Below are positions 24,090 to 31,751 of a stretch of DNA of 64,000 nucleotides, one piece after another. The DNA is from Terracoccus luteus (GTDB lineage Bacteria > Actinomycetota > Actinomycetes > Actinomycetales > Dermatophilaceae). Positions within the stretch are counted from its first letter, which is position 1. Each line of letters opens with the position of its first letter. Location of the stretch: NCBI RefSeq assembly GCF_003635045.1, contig NZ_RBXT01000001.1, forward strand, positions 682,001 through 746,000, in the 5' to 3' direction. The notes under the pieces are model-generated. The model saw only the letters and a program-made list of their open reading frames with translations, ran no database searches and had not been told where the DNA came from. The translations under genes and the position numbers were made by a program.

Positions 24090-24611
24090 ATGGGCTGGTT
24101 CTCGAAGAAGTCGAAGGATGCCGACGGGGCCGGCGACGAGGTCGGCGCCCCCGACGACTGGGCCGGCAGCGACGCCGAGGCGGGGGACGGGCTGGTCGGC
24201 GACCACACCGGCCGCCCCGTCTCGCGGCCGCTCGAGGCCGACGAGCGCGCCCGCATCGACGCCGCGCTGGCCCGTCTCGACGAGATGGGCATCGACGTCG
24301 ACGACATCGACGCGGTCGGGGAGGGCTTCGACGAGGCGCACCGTGCGTGGCAGCAGGACCAGTCCCGCGACTCGGCCCAGGTCGTCGACACCTTCGCCGT
24401 CGCCATCGGCGAGCACCTCGCGCGTCACAGCGCCCGCGACTGGGCCGTCGTCACCGACGTCTTCGGCACCGACCTCGGGCTCGTCGCCGCCCGGGCCGAG
24501 ACGGTCGTCGTGCCGCACAACCTCGTCGGCTCGCGGTGGATGCGCGGCGAGCGCGGCTGGATCCCGGGCGTCGTGAACCACCTCGTGTCGATGCGTCCCC
24601 GGCGGCGCTGA
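24090..24611 (+). CDS. DUF3806-like hypothetical protein
   Basis: A 173-residue soluble protein with a charged N-terminal ~50 residues rich in Asp/Gly and a folded C-terminal region (RDWAVVTDVFGTDLGLV, then VVVPHNLVGSRW) that resembles DUF3806 proteins. ATG 24090 lies 6 bases after TAGCCT (24078-24083), a leaderless start. Function unknown; it follows the aldo/keto reductase on the same strand. Confidence 0.75.
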   Translation: MGWFSKKSKDADGAGDEVGAPDDWAGSDAEAGDGLVGDHTGRPVSRPLEADERARIDAALARLDEMGIDVDDIDAVGEGFDEAHRAWQQDQSRDSAQVVDTFAVAIGEHLARHSARDWAVVTDVFGTDLGLVAARAETVVVPHNLVGSRWMRGERGWIPGVVNHLVSMRPRRR

Positions 24612-24634
24612 GCCCCCGTCCTAGGATCGCGGCC

Positions 24635-25504
24635 ATGACCGCCGACCCGGACACCGCACGTAGCGCCAACCGCCGTGACCTCGAGCAGGGCATCGAGCGC
24701 GACTTCTCGCGGCGGATGTCCTACGGCGACTACCTGCAGCTCGACCGGCTGCTGTCGGCGCAGCACCCGCTCAGCGACCCGCCGCAGCACGACGAGCTGC
24801 TCTTCATCGTCCAGCACCAGACGTCCGAGCTGTGGCTCAAGCTGCTCATCCACGAGCTGCGCTCCGCCCGGGCCCTGCTCGCCGCCGACGAGCTGCCGCA
24901 GGCGCTGAAGCGGCTGGCCCGGGTCAAGCACATCCAACACACCCTCACCGACCAGTGGTCGGTGCTGGCCACGCTGACGCCGAGCGAGTACGCGCAGATC
25001 CGGCCGTTCCTCGCGACGAGCTCGGGGTTCCAGTCGGCCCAGTACCGCGAGGTCGAGTTCCTCCTCGGCAACAAGAACGCCGACATGGTCGAGGTGTTCG
25101 CGCACGACCCCGGGGCCCGAGCCGAGCTGCAGCAGCTGCTCGCCGAGCCCAGCCTCTACGACGAGTTCGCCCGGTACCTGCACCGGCGCGGGTACGCCGT
25201 CCCGGCCGCGGTGCTCGACCGCGACGTCACCCAGCCCTACCGGCAGGACGACGACCTCGTGAGCGTCTTCGCGGAGGTGTACGCCACGCCGCACGAGCAC
25301 TGGGGCGTGTACGAGACGTGCGAGGAGCTCGTCGACGTCGAGGACAACTTCCAGCAGTGGCGCTTCCGCCACCTGCAGGTCGTGCAGCGCACCATCGGCC
25401 AGCGGACCGGCACGGGCGGCTCCAGCGGTGTCCACTTCCTCCGACGGGCGCTCGACCTGACGTTCTTCCCCGAGCTCTACGCGGTGCGCGCGCAGGTCGG
25501 CTGA
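24635..25504 (+). CDS. kynA: Tryptophan 2,3-dioxygenase
   Basis: A 289-residue heme dioxygenase that opens the indole ring of L-tryptophan to N-formylkynurenine. Signature segments are SYGDYLQLDRLLSAQ near residue 29, HDELLFIVQHQTSELW near 52, FQSAQYREVEFLLGN near 132 and the proximal heme histidine in RFRHLQVVQ (about H246). Length matches bacterial TDO. ATG 24635 is 7 bases after TAGGAT (24622-24627). No kynureninase or formamidase gene is nearby, so the later steps must be encoded elsewhere. Confidence 0.95.
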   Translation: MTADPDTARSANRRDLEQGIERDFSRRMSYGDYLQLDRLLSAQHPLSDPPQHDELLFIVQHQTSELWLKLLIHELRSARALLAADELPQALKRLARVKHIQHTLTDQWSVLATLTPSEYAQIRPFLATSSGFQSAQYREVEFLLGNKNADMVEVFAHDPGARAELQQLLAEPSLYDEFARYLHRRGYAVPAAVLDRDVTQPYRQDDDLVSVFAEVYATPHEHWGVYETCEELVDVEDNFQQWRFRHLQVVQRTIGQRTGTGGSSGVHFLRRALDLTFFPELYAVRAQVG

Positions 25505-25520
25505 GACCGAGTCCGACCGG

Positions 25521-26186
25521 TCAGCGCACGCCGGCCCGGTGCAGGCGCACCCGCTTGGCAACGAAGAGCCCGACGAGCGCCGCCGCGACCGCGAGCACGA
25601 CGTACTGGAGCACCTCGGCGTACGGCTCGACGAGGGCCCAGTTCTGGCCCAGCAGGTAGCCGGCGGAGACGAAGACGCCGTTCCACACGAGGGAGCCCGC
25701 GGCCGACAGCAGCACGAAGCGCCATGCGGGCATGCGCGCCACCCCGGCCGGTACGGAGACGAGGCTGCGCACCACGGGCACCATGCGGCCGAAGAAGACG
25801 GCCGCGTCGCCGTGCCGCTCGAACCAGGCCTGCGCCTTGTCGATGTCGCGCTCGTCGACGAGGGGCATCCGCCGAGCGACGGCCCGGACCCGCTCCTCAC
25901 CGACCCGGCGTGAGACGCCGTAGAGCACGAGGGCCCCGAGGACCGCGCCCGCGGTCGTCCACGCCAGGGCGCCGACGAGGCTGAACTCGCCGCGGCTGGC
26001 GGTGAAGCCCGCGAGCGGCAGGATGATCTCGCTCGGCAGCGGCGGGAAGAGGTTCTCGAGGGCGATGAGCAGGCCGGCCCCGAGGCCGCCGAGCGTCTCC
26101 ATGACGCCGATGGCCCACCCGGCGACGCCCGTCGTCGGGGTGGCGGAGACCACGGCGGACGGAGCGGCGGGGACGGCGAGGAGCAT
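25521..26186 (-). CDS. DedA family membrane protein
   Basis: A 221-residue integral membrane protein of the DedA/SNARE-associated family, implicated in phospholipid flipping and membrane homeostasis. Landmarks: LENLFPPLPSEIILPLAG near residue 44, FFGRMVPVVRSLVSVPAG near 135 and the GSLVWNGVFVSAGYLLG region near 168. The conserved acidic and arginine residues (E of PSE, R of GRMVP) are present. ATG 26186 has TACCCT 6 bases ahead on the reverse strand. It converges with the TDO gene. Confidence 0.92.
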   Translation of the reverse strand: MLLAVPAAPSAVVSATPTTGVAGWAIGVMETLGGLGAGLLIALENLFPPLPSEIILPLAGFTASRGEFSLVGALAWTTAGAVLGALVLYGVSRRVGEERVRAVARRMPLVDERDIDKAQAWFERHGDAAVFFGRMVPVVRSLVSVPAGVARMPAWRFVLLSAAGSLVWNGVFVSAGYLLGQNWALVEPYAEVLQYVVLAVAAALVGLFVAKRVRLHRAGVR

Positions 26187-26332
26187 GGGGTCAGGGTAGG
26201 CAACCCCGCATGGCCGGCAGGTGGCGGTCGGGTGAACCAGAGGTGTCCGGGCGCCAGCCGTTGCCGCTCCCATCCCGGTGCGACAGGCTGGGCCCAGCGG
26301 GTGTTCTCGCGACAACCGGACGGGGTGACGAC

Positions 26333-27775
26333 ATGGGTCAGGCGACGACGCAGGCCGACCAGGCGGAGCACGAGGGCGGCACCGAGCTCAAGCGGGTGAT
26401 GGGCCCCGGCCTGCTGCTGCTGTTCATCGTCGGCGACATTCTCGGCACGGGGGTCTACGCCCTCACCGGGCAGGTGGCGGAGGAGGTCGGTGGAGCGGCG
26501 TGGGCGCCCTTCGTCGTGGCCTTCGCCATCGCCATCGTGACGGCGTTCTCCTACCTCGAGCTCGTGACGAAGTACCCGCAGGCGGCCGGGGCGGCGCTGT
26601 ACACGCACAAGGCCTTCGGCATCCACTTCCTCACCTTCATCGTCTGCTTCACCGTCATGTGCTCGGGCATCACGTCGGCATCGACCGCGGCACGGGCGTT
26701 CGCGTCGAACCTCGCCAAGGGCTTCGGGCTCGACTCCGGCAACGCGACGATGATCATGCTCGTCGCCCTCGCGTTCATGGCGCTCGTCGCGCTCATCAAC
26801 TTCCGCGGCGTCGGTGAGAGCGTCAAGGCCAACGTCGTCCTCACCATCATCGAGCTCTCCGGGCTGCTGCTCGTCATCTTCGTCGGCTTCTTCGCCATCT
26901 TCGGCGGCCAGGGCGACTTCTCCCGGACCATGGTCTTCGAGTCGCCCAGCGACAAGTCGACGTTCTTCGCGGTCACCGCGGCGACGTCACTCGCGTTCTT
27001 CGCCATGGTCGGCTTCGAGGACTCGGTCAACATGGCCGAGGAGACCAAGGACCCGGTCCGCGTCTTCCCGAAGATGATGCTCACGGGCCTCAGCATCACC
27101 GGGGCCATCTACGTGCTCATCTCGTTGTGCGCGGTCGCCATCGTGCCGGTCGGCGACCTCGCCGCCAGCGACACCCCGCTCGTCACGGTCGTAGAGCGGG
27201 CCGCGCCGTCGATCCCCATCGACACGTTGCTGCCCTTCATCTCGATGTTCGCCGTCGCCAACTCGGCGCTCATCAACATGCTCATGGCCTCGCGGCTGCT
27301 CTACGGGATGAGCCGCCAGCAGGTGCTGCCGCCGTTCCTCGGCCGCGTCCACCGCGGACGTCGCACGCCCTACCTCGCCATCGTCTTCACGACGGTCATC
27401 AGTTTCGGCCTCATCGTCTACGTGTCCAACGCCAGCTCCGACGCCGTCGAGGCGCTCGGCGGCACGACGTCGCTGCTCCTGCTCGGCGTCTTCACCATCG
27501 TCAACGTCGTCGTGCTCGTGCTGCGCCGCGACCGGCTCGACCGCGAGCACTTCGTCGCCCCGTCCGTGCTGCCGGTCATCGGCGCCGTCGCCTGCGCCTT
27601 CCTCGTGCTGCCGTTCTCCGGCCGCGACCCCGAGCACTACGTCATCGCCGGAGGCCTGCTCGCCCTCGGCGTCGTCCTGTGGGCCCTCACCTGGCTCGCC
27701 AACCGCGGGCTGCGCGCCCGCAAGACCTACTTCCGCGACCCCGACGACCTCACCGGCGGCGGCCCGGTCGACTGA
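26333..27775 (+). CDS. Amino acid permease (APC superfamily)
   Basis: A 480-residue transporter with about twelve hydrophobic segments. The first helix carries GDILGTGVYALTG, the substrate-binding GxG motif of APC transporters, and the sixth shows FFAMVGFEDSVNMAEE, typical of cationic or broad-range amino acid carriers. The substrate cannot be read from sequence. ATG 26333 is chosen by the start of homology and a weak GGGGTG upstream. On the opposite strand a cysteine-rich HTH frame reads into its 3' half. Confidence 0.9.
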   Translation: MGQATTQADQAEHEGGTELKRVMGPGLLLLFIVGDILGTGVYALTGQVAEEVGGAAWAPFVVAFAIAIVTAFSYLELVTKYPQAAGAALYTHKAFGIHFLTFIVCFTVMCSGITSASTAARAFASNLAKGFGLDSGNATMIMLVALAFMALVALINFRGVGESVKANVVLTIIELSGLLLVIFVGFFAIFGGQGDFSRTMVFESPSDKSTFFAVTAATSLAFFAMVGFEDSVNMAEETKDPVRVFPKMMLTGLSITGAIYVLISLCAVAIVPVGDLAASDTPLVTVVERAAPSIPIDTLLPFISMFAVANSALINMLMASRLLYGMSRQQVLPPFLGRVHRGRRTPYLAIVFTTVISFGLIVYVSNASSDAVEALGGTTSLLLLGVFTIVNVVVLVLRRDRLDREHFVAPSVLPVIGAVACAFLVLPFSGRDPEHYVIAGGLLALGVVLWALTWLANRGLRARKTYFRDPDDLTGGGPVD

Positions 27776-28435
27776 GCGGCCGGCGCCCCCCTCCCGCGCG
27801 GCGAGCATCTCGCGGAGCCTGCGTCCGGACGGCCGGTCGGGCTCGCACTGGCAGGGGCAGACGCCGAGGCAGGCGAGCTCGAAGCACTCGTCGAGGCACC
27901 GGCACTCCTCGAGCTCGGCCGGACGGGGTGCCACCCTCGGCTGCGGCCCCCGCATGAAGTCCCGTCGCAGCGCGAGGGCGTCGGTCGTCGGGTGGTCCTG
28001 GCGGGCGACGTCCGGCGAGCGGCCACGCCGCCGGTCGCGCTCGGTCCGGTGGTGGAACCACGCCCTGGCCGGCGGCCGGTCGTAGCGGGGGTAGGCCCAG
28101 CGCTCGTACGGCACCTCGTCCGGAGGCGCGACGTCGAGGTGCGCAGGGAAGCGCCGCCCTGCGTTGTCGCGCACCCCACGCTCCGGCACCGGCCCGGCTA
28201 CGACGGCATCCGCGTCGACGGCGACGAGCGTGAGCCCGGTGGCCACGAGCACCCGGTCGAGCAACCCGAGACTCGGCAGCCCGCGCCCCGACTCGAGCCG
28301 CGCCACCGTCGCCGGGGCCACCCCGACCCGGTCGGCCAGCTCGCGCTGGCTCAGGTCGCCGACGCGCCGTGCCCGCACGACGAGCCGTCCCACCGACGCC
28401 GGGTCGGCCCAGCGAACATCCTCGACACCGTCCAT
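27750..28435 (-). CDS. Helix-turn-helix protein with cysteine-rich C-terminus; 3' end unresolved
   Basis: From ATG 28435 (CAGTGT 6 bases ahead) a ~60-residue XRE-type HTH domain is clear: LSQRELADRVGVAPATVARL near residue 28, then LPSLGLLDRVLVATGLTL. A basic, Arg/His/Trp-rich middle follows, then a tail of seven Cys in 20 residues (27845-27905). After REMLAAREGG the reading frame meets no stop and runs on to 26987 opposite the permease. A C-run at 27786-27791 sits where the natural end would be; either shifted frame stops at 27750 or 27727. I give 27750 as a provisional end. Possible frameshift, sequencing error or lost stop. Confidence 0.5.
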
Positions 28436-28477
28436 GCCCGGACACTGGCACCCGCCACCGACAGCCCCGCCCACCAC

Positions 28478-28675
28478 GTCACTGCCCATCCACAGTGAGC
28501 ACTGACGTAGGGCGCGCGCGACCCCCTGTTTCGACAATTCGGACAGGCCGCGCCGACTACGTCACTGCTCAGCCTGGGTGAGCAGTGACGTAGGGCGGGC
28601 GGGACCCGCTGATTTCACAATTCGGACAGGGTGTGCGGGATACGTCACTGCTCAGCCTGGGTGAGCAGTGACGTG
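28478..28675. repeat. 83-bp tandem repeat with 15-bp palindromes
   Basis: Unit starts GTCACTG at 28478, 28561 and 28644 give an exact 83-base period, two full units and a partial third. Each unit begins with a hairpin: in unit 2, CTACGTCACTGCTCA (28557-28571) and its exact complement (28579-28593) flank a 7-base loop; unit 3 has 13-bp arms (28642-28654, 28662-28674); unit 1 is degenerate. CAATTCGGACAGG is conserved in units 1 and 2. It fills the gap between the sufE stop and the HTH gene and may terminate sufE transcription. Confidence 0.85.
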
Positions 28676-28684
28676 GGGGTGGGG

Positions 28685-29164
28685 TCAGGCGGTCTTGGCC
28701 CGGACCTGGCGCTTGATGCGGGAGAGCATCGCGACCATCCCGCGCAGGCGCAGCGGCGAGACCGCCTCGGCGAGGCCGAAGCGCATCGGGGCGTCGTCGG
28801 GCACCGCGAGGACCTCCGCGGCCGAGAGCCCGTCGAGGCCCTCACGCAGGATGCCGGCGAAACCGCGGGTCGTCGGCGCCTCGGGGGGCGCGTCGAAGAA
28901 GAGCGAGACGGCGCGGTCCTCGAGGCGGTCGCCGTCGGCGACCTCGACGGTGAGGAAGAGCGGCGACTGGCACTCGTCGACGCGCTCGAGCTGGTCGAGC
29001 CGGCCGGCGTACCGCTCGGGCAGGCCGGGCAGCTCGTCGCTGAACTCGAGCAGCAGCTCCAGCTTGAGGTCCGAGCCGGCGGAGGTGAAGTCGTCGGCGA
29101 TCTCCTGCAGCCCGGCCGGGAGCGGCGCGGCTGCGGCGGGTGCGGCGTCCACGGGGGCGGTCAC
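28685..29164 (-). CDS. sufE: SufE-like Fe-S cluster assembly protein
   Basis: A 159-residue SufE family protein, the sulfur acceptor that relays sulfur from a cysteine desulfurase to Fe-S assembly. The acceptor Cys is in [11 protein letters not shown] near residue 64, and the C-terminal [15 protein letters not shown] is typical. GTG 29164 overlaps the rhodanese stop by 4 bases (GTGA), so the two form a sulfur-transfer pair like Rv3283-Rv3284 in M. tuberculosis. The stop lies 10 bases from the palindromic repeat array. Confidence 0.9.
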   Translation of the reverse strand: MTAPVDAAPAAAAPLPAGLQEIADDFTSAGSDLKLELLLEFSDELPGLPERYAGRLDQLERVDECQSPLFLTVEVADGDRLEDRAVSLFFDAPPEAPTTRGFAGILREGLDGLSAAEVLAVPDDAPMRFGLAEAVSPLRLRGMVAMLSRIKRQVRAKTA

Positions 29165-30051
29165 TTCTCGATGGGGACGCGCACGGCGTTGCCCCACTCG
29201 GTCCAGGAGCCGTCGTAGTTGCGCACCGCCTCGAAGCCGAGCAGGTGGGTTAGCACGAACCAGGTGTGCGACGACCGCTCGCCGATGCGGCAGTAGGCGA
29301 CGACGTCGTCGGCGGGGGACAGGCCCTTCTCGCCGAGGTAGAGCGCCTCGAGCTCCTCGCGCGAGCGGAAGGTCCCGTCGTCGTTCGCGGCCCGCGCCCA
29401 CGGCACCGACACGGCGCCGGGGATGTGGCCGCCGCGCATGGCCCCCTCCTGCGGGTAGTCGGGCATGTGCAGCAGCTCGCCGGAGAACTCGCCGGGGGAG
29501 CGCACGTCGACGAGGGGCTTGCCGAGGTGGGCGAGCACGTCGTCCTTGAAGGCGCGGATGGGGGCGTCGTCGCGCTCGGCCACCGGGTACTGCGCCGGCG
29601 TCGGGGTCGGCACGTCGCGGGTCAGCTCGCGGCCCTCGGCCACCCACAGGGCGCGCCCGCCGTCGAGGAGGCGCACGTCCTCGTGCCCGAAGAGGCTGAA
29701 GACCCACAGGGCGTAGGCCGCCCACCAGTTGCTCTTGTCGCCGTAGATGACGACCGTGGTGTCGCGCCCGATGCCGCGGGCCCCCATCACCTCGGCGAAC
29801 CGGGCGCCGTCGACGTAGTCACGGGTCACCGGGTCGTTGAGGTCGACGTGCCAGTCGATCTTGAGGGCGCCCGGGATGTGCCCCGTCGCGTAGAGCAGCA
29901 CGTCCTCGTCCGACTCGAGCACGACGATGCCGTCGGGCCCGCCCACCTCACCCGCGGCGATGCGGTCCGCGAGCCACTGCGTGGTCACCAGGCGCTCCGG
30001 GTGCGCGTAGGCGCGGATCTTGGCGTCGTCGATCTCGTTCGTGCTGTCCAT
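29161..30051 (-). CDS. sseA: Rhodanese-type sulfurtransferase
   Basis: A 296-residue two-domain thiosulfate/3-mercaptopyruvate sulfurtransferase. The C-terminal domain holds the active-site loop CRIGERS (Cys near 254) and the family's [10 protein letters not shown] near 173; the N-terminal domain has [17 protein letters not shown] and [13 protein letters not shown] 30051 follows GAGGAT by 6 bases on the reverse strand. Its operon partner is SufE. Confidence 0.94.
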   Translation of the reverse strand: MDSTNEIDDAKIRAYAHPERLVTTQWLADRIAAGEVGGPDGIVVLESDEDVLLYATGHIPGALKIDWHVDLNDPVTRDYVDGARFAEVMGARGIGRDTTVVIYGDKSNWWAAYALWVFSLFGHEDVRLLDGGRALWVAEGRELTRDVPTPTPAQYPVAERDDAPIRAFKDDVLAHLGKPLVDVRSPGEFSGELLHMPDYPQEGAMRGGHIPGAVSVPWARAANDDGTFRSREELEALYLGEKGLSPADDVVAYCRIGERSSHTWFVLTHLLGFEAVRNYDGSWTEWGNAVRVPIEK

Positions 30052-30092
30052 GCACCCATCCTCACACGGACGGGTGGGCCGCCGGTCCGGGC

Positions 30093-30497
30093 TCAGGCCT
30101 CGTGGTCGAGGCGCTCGAGGTCGCTGCGACAGGTCCGTTCGAAGCGACCGAGCTCGGCGATCGCGTCCTGCACGTCGCGCAGGCGCTGCTCGAGGTCGGC
30201 CCGCCGCTCGTCGATCTGCCCGAGCACGTACTCGAGCTGGGTCCGTCGGCCCCGGGGGGCATCGAACAGGTCGATGATCGTGCGGATCTCCTCGAGGGGG
30301 AAGCCGAGCCGCTTGCCGCGCAGCACGAGGTCGAGCCGGGTGCGGTCGCGGCGGTGGTAGAGCCGCTGGGTGCCCCGCCGCTCGGGCGTGATGAGGCCGA
30401 GGTCCTCGTAGTGGCGCACCGTGCGGTGCGTGACGCCGAACCGGTCGGCCACCCGGGCGATCGTCCAGGGCTCGTCACCGGATGCCGGACTTGTCAT
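30093..30497 (-). CDS. MerR family transcriptional regulator
   Basis: A 134-residue MerR-type activator. The winged HTH reads [25 protein letters not shown] (residues ~11-35), followed by the [15 protein letters not shown] wing and a coiled coil (about 85-120) with one late Cys. It is divergent to the acyl-CoA dehydrogenase gene, with an imperfect 24-bp palindrome between them. MerR proteins in this position (LiuR-like) control branched-chain amino acid and acyl-CoA breakdown; that role is inferred here. Confidence 0.9.
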   Translation of the reverse strand: MTSPASGDEPWTIARVADRFGVTHRTVRHYEDLGLITPERRGTQRLYHRRDRTRLDLVLRGKRLGFPLEEIRTIIDLFDAPRGRRTQLEYVLGQIDERRADLEQRLRDVQDAIAELGRFERTCRSDLERLDHEA

Positions 30498-30510
30498 GCC
30501 CCCGAGCGTG

Positions 30511-30534
30511 CTTTACCTTTACGTAAACGTCAAG
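30511..30534. promoter_or_regulatory. Probable MerR operator in divergent promoter region
   Basis: A 24-bp imperfect palindrome with the perfect core TTTACGTAAA (30518-30527) and outer halves CTTTAC and GTCAAG. It is the most AT-rich dyad in the area and sits between divergent starts at 30497 and 30567, the usual place for a MerR-family site. LiuR boxes described in proteobacteria have a similar ACGTAAA core. Confidence 0.65.
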
Positions 30535-30566
30535 TGACCGCCGACGGTCACCCCGAGAGGACACCG

Positions 30567-31751
30567 ATGTTCGAGCTCAGCCAGGACCACGAGGACTTCC
30601 GGGCGGTCGTGCGCGACTTCGCCGAGCGCGAGGTGGCCCCCAACATCGCCAAGTGGGACGCCGCGTCGTACTTCCCGACCGACCTCGTCCCCAAGATGGG
30701 CGACCTCGGGCTCTTCGGGCTCGTCGTGCCGGAGGAGTTCGGGGGCTCCGAGGGCGAGGACGGCTCGGACTTCACCAGCCTGTGCGTCGCCATCGAGGAG
30801 CTCGGCCGGGTCGACCAGTCGATCGGCATCACGCTCTCGGCCGGGGTGGGCCTGGGGATCAACCCGATCCTCACCTACGGCACCCAGGAGCAGAAGGAGC
30901 GCTGGCTGCCCGACCTCGTCTCCGGGCGGGCGCTCGCCGGCTTCGGCCTCACCGAGCCCGACGCCGGCTCCGACGCGGGCGCGACGAAGACCAGGGCCGT
31001 CCTCGACGGCGACGAGTGGGTCGTCGACGGGGCCAAGGCCTTCATCACCAACTCCGGCACCGAGATCACCTCCGTCGTCACGGTGACCGCACGCACCGGC
31101 ACCACCGCCGACGGCAAGGCCGAGATCTCCGCGATCATGCTGCCCGCGGGCACCCCCGGCTTCACCGTCGAGCCCGGGTACCACAAGCTCGGCTGGCACG
31201 TCTCCGACACGCACGGCCTGTCGTTCGACGGCGCCCGCGTGCCGCAGGACCACCTGCTCGGCGAGCGCGGTCAGGGCTTCCGCCAGTTCCTCAAGACCCT
31301 CGACGACGGCCGCATCGCCATCTCGGCCCTCGCGCTCGGCTGCGCCCAGGCCTGCCTCGAGCTCTCGACCGACTACGCCAAGACCCGCCAGGCCTTCGGC
31401 CGCCCGATCGGCGTCAACCAGGGCGTCTCCTTCCAGATCGCCGACCTCGCGGTCATGGTCGAGGCCGCCCGTGGCCTGACGTACAAGGCGGCCTGGCTCA
31501 AGGACGAGCACGCCGCCGGCCGTCGCTCCGTCGCCGACGTCAAGCACGCCGCCGCCGTCGCCAAGCTCTACTCGACCGAGGCCGCGGTGACGGCCACCCG
31601 GATCGCGACCCAGGTCTTCGGCGGCAACGGCTTCATGGAGGAGTACCCCGTGGCCCGCTTCTACCGGGACGCGAAGATCCTCGAGATCGGCGAGGGCACC
31701 TCCGAGGTGCAGCGCATGCTCATCGCCCGCGGTCTGGGGCTGCCGGCGTGA
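30567..31751 (+). CDS. Acyl-CoA dehydrogenase
   Basis: A 394-residue FAD acyl-CoA dehydrogenase performing alpha,beta-oxidation of an acyl-CoA thioester. Family signatures: GFGLTEPDAGSDAG near residue 125, FITNSG near 161, the catalytic Glu in EIGEGTSEVQRM near 374, and the QVFGGNGFMEEYPV segment before it. GAGAGG at 30555-30560 precedes ATG 30567. Its stop overlaps the carboxyltransferase start by 4 bases. Substrate is unknown; the MerR gene and carboxylase context favour a branched or short-chain acyl-CoA. Confidence 0.92.
   Translation: MFELSQDHEDFRAVVRDFAEREVAPNIAKWDAASYFPTDLVPKMGDLGLFGLVVPEEFGGSEGEDGSDFTSLCVAIEELGRVDQSIGITLSAGVGLGINPILTYGTQEQKERWLPDLVSGRALAGFGLTEPDAGSDAGATKTRAVLDGDEWVVDGAKAFITNSGTEITSVVTVTARTGTTADGKAEISAIMLPAGTPGFTVEPGYHKLGWHVSDTHGLSFDGARVPQDHLLGERGQGFRQFLKTLDDGRIAISALALGCAQACLELSTDYAKTRQAFGRPIGVNQGVSFQIADLAVMVEAARGLTYKAAWLKDEHAAGRRSVADVKHAAAVAKLYSTEAAVTATRIATQVFGGNGFMEEYPVARFYRDAKILEIGEGTSEVQRMLIARGLGLPA

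Noticed and set aside
28478-28675. CRISPR array
   Set aside because: Repeats are adjacent 83-bp units whose interior is also conserved; no unique spacers and no cas genes.
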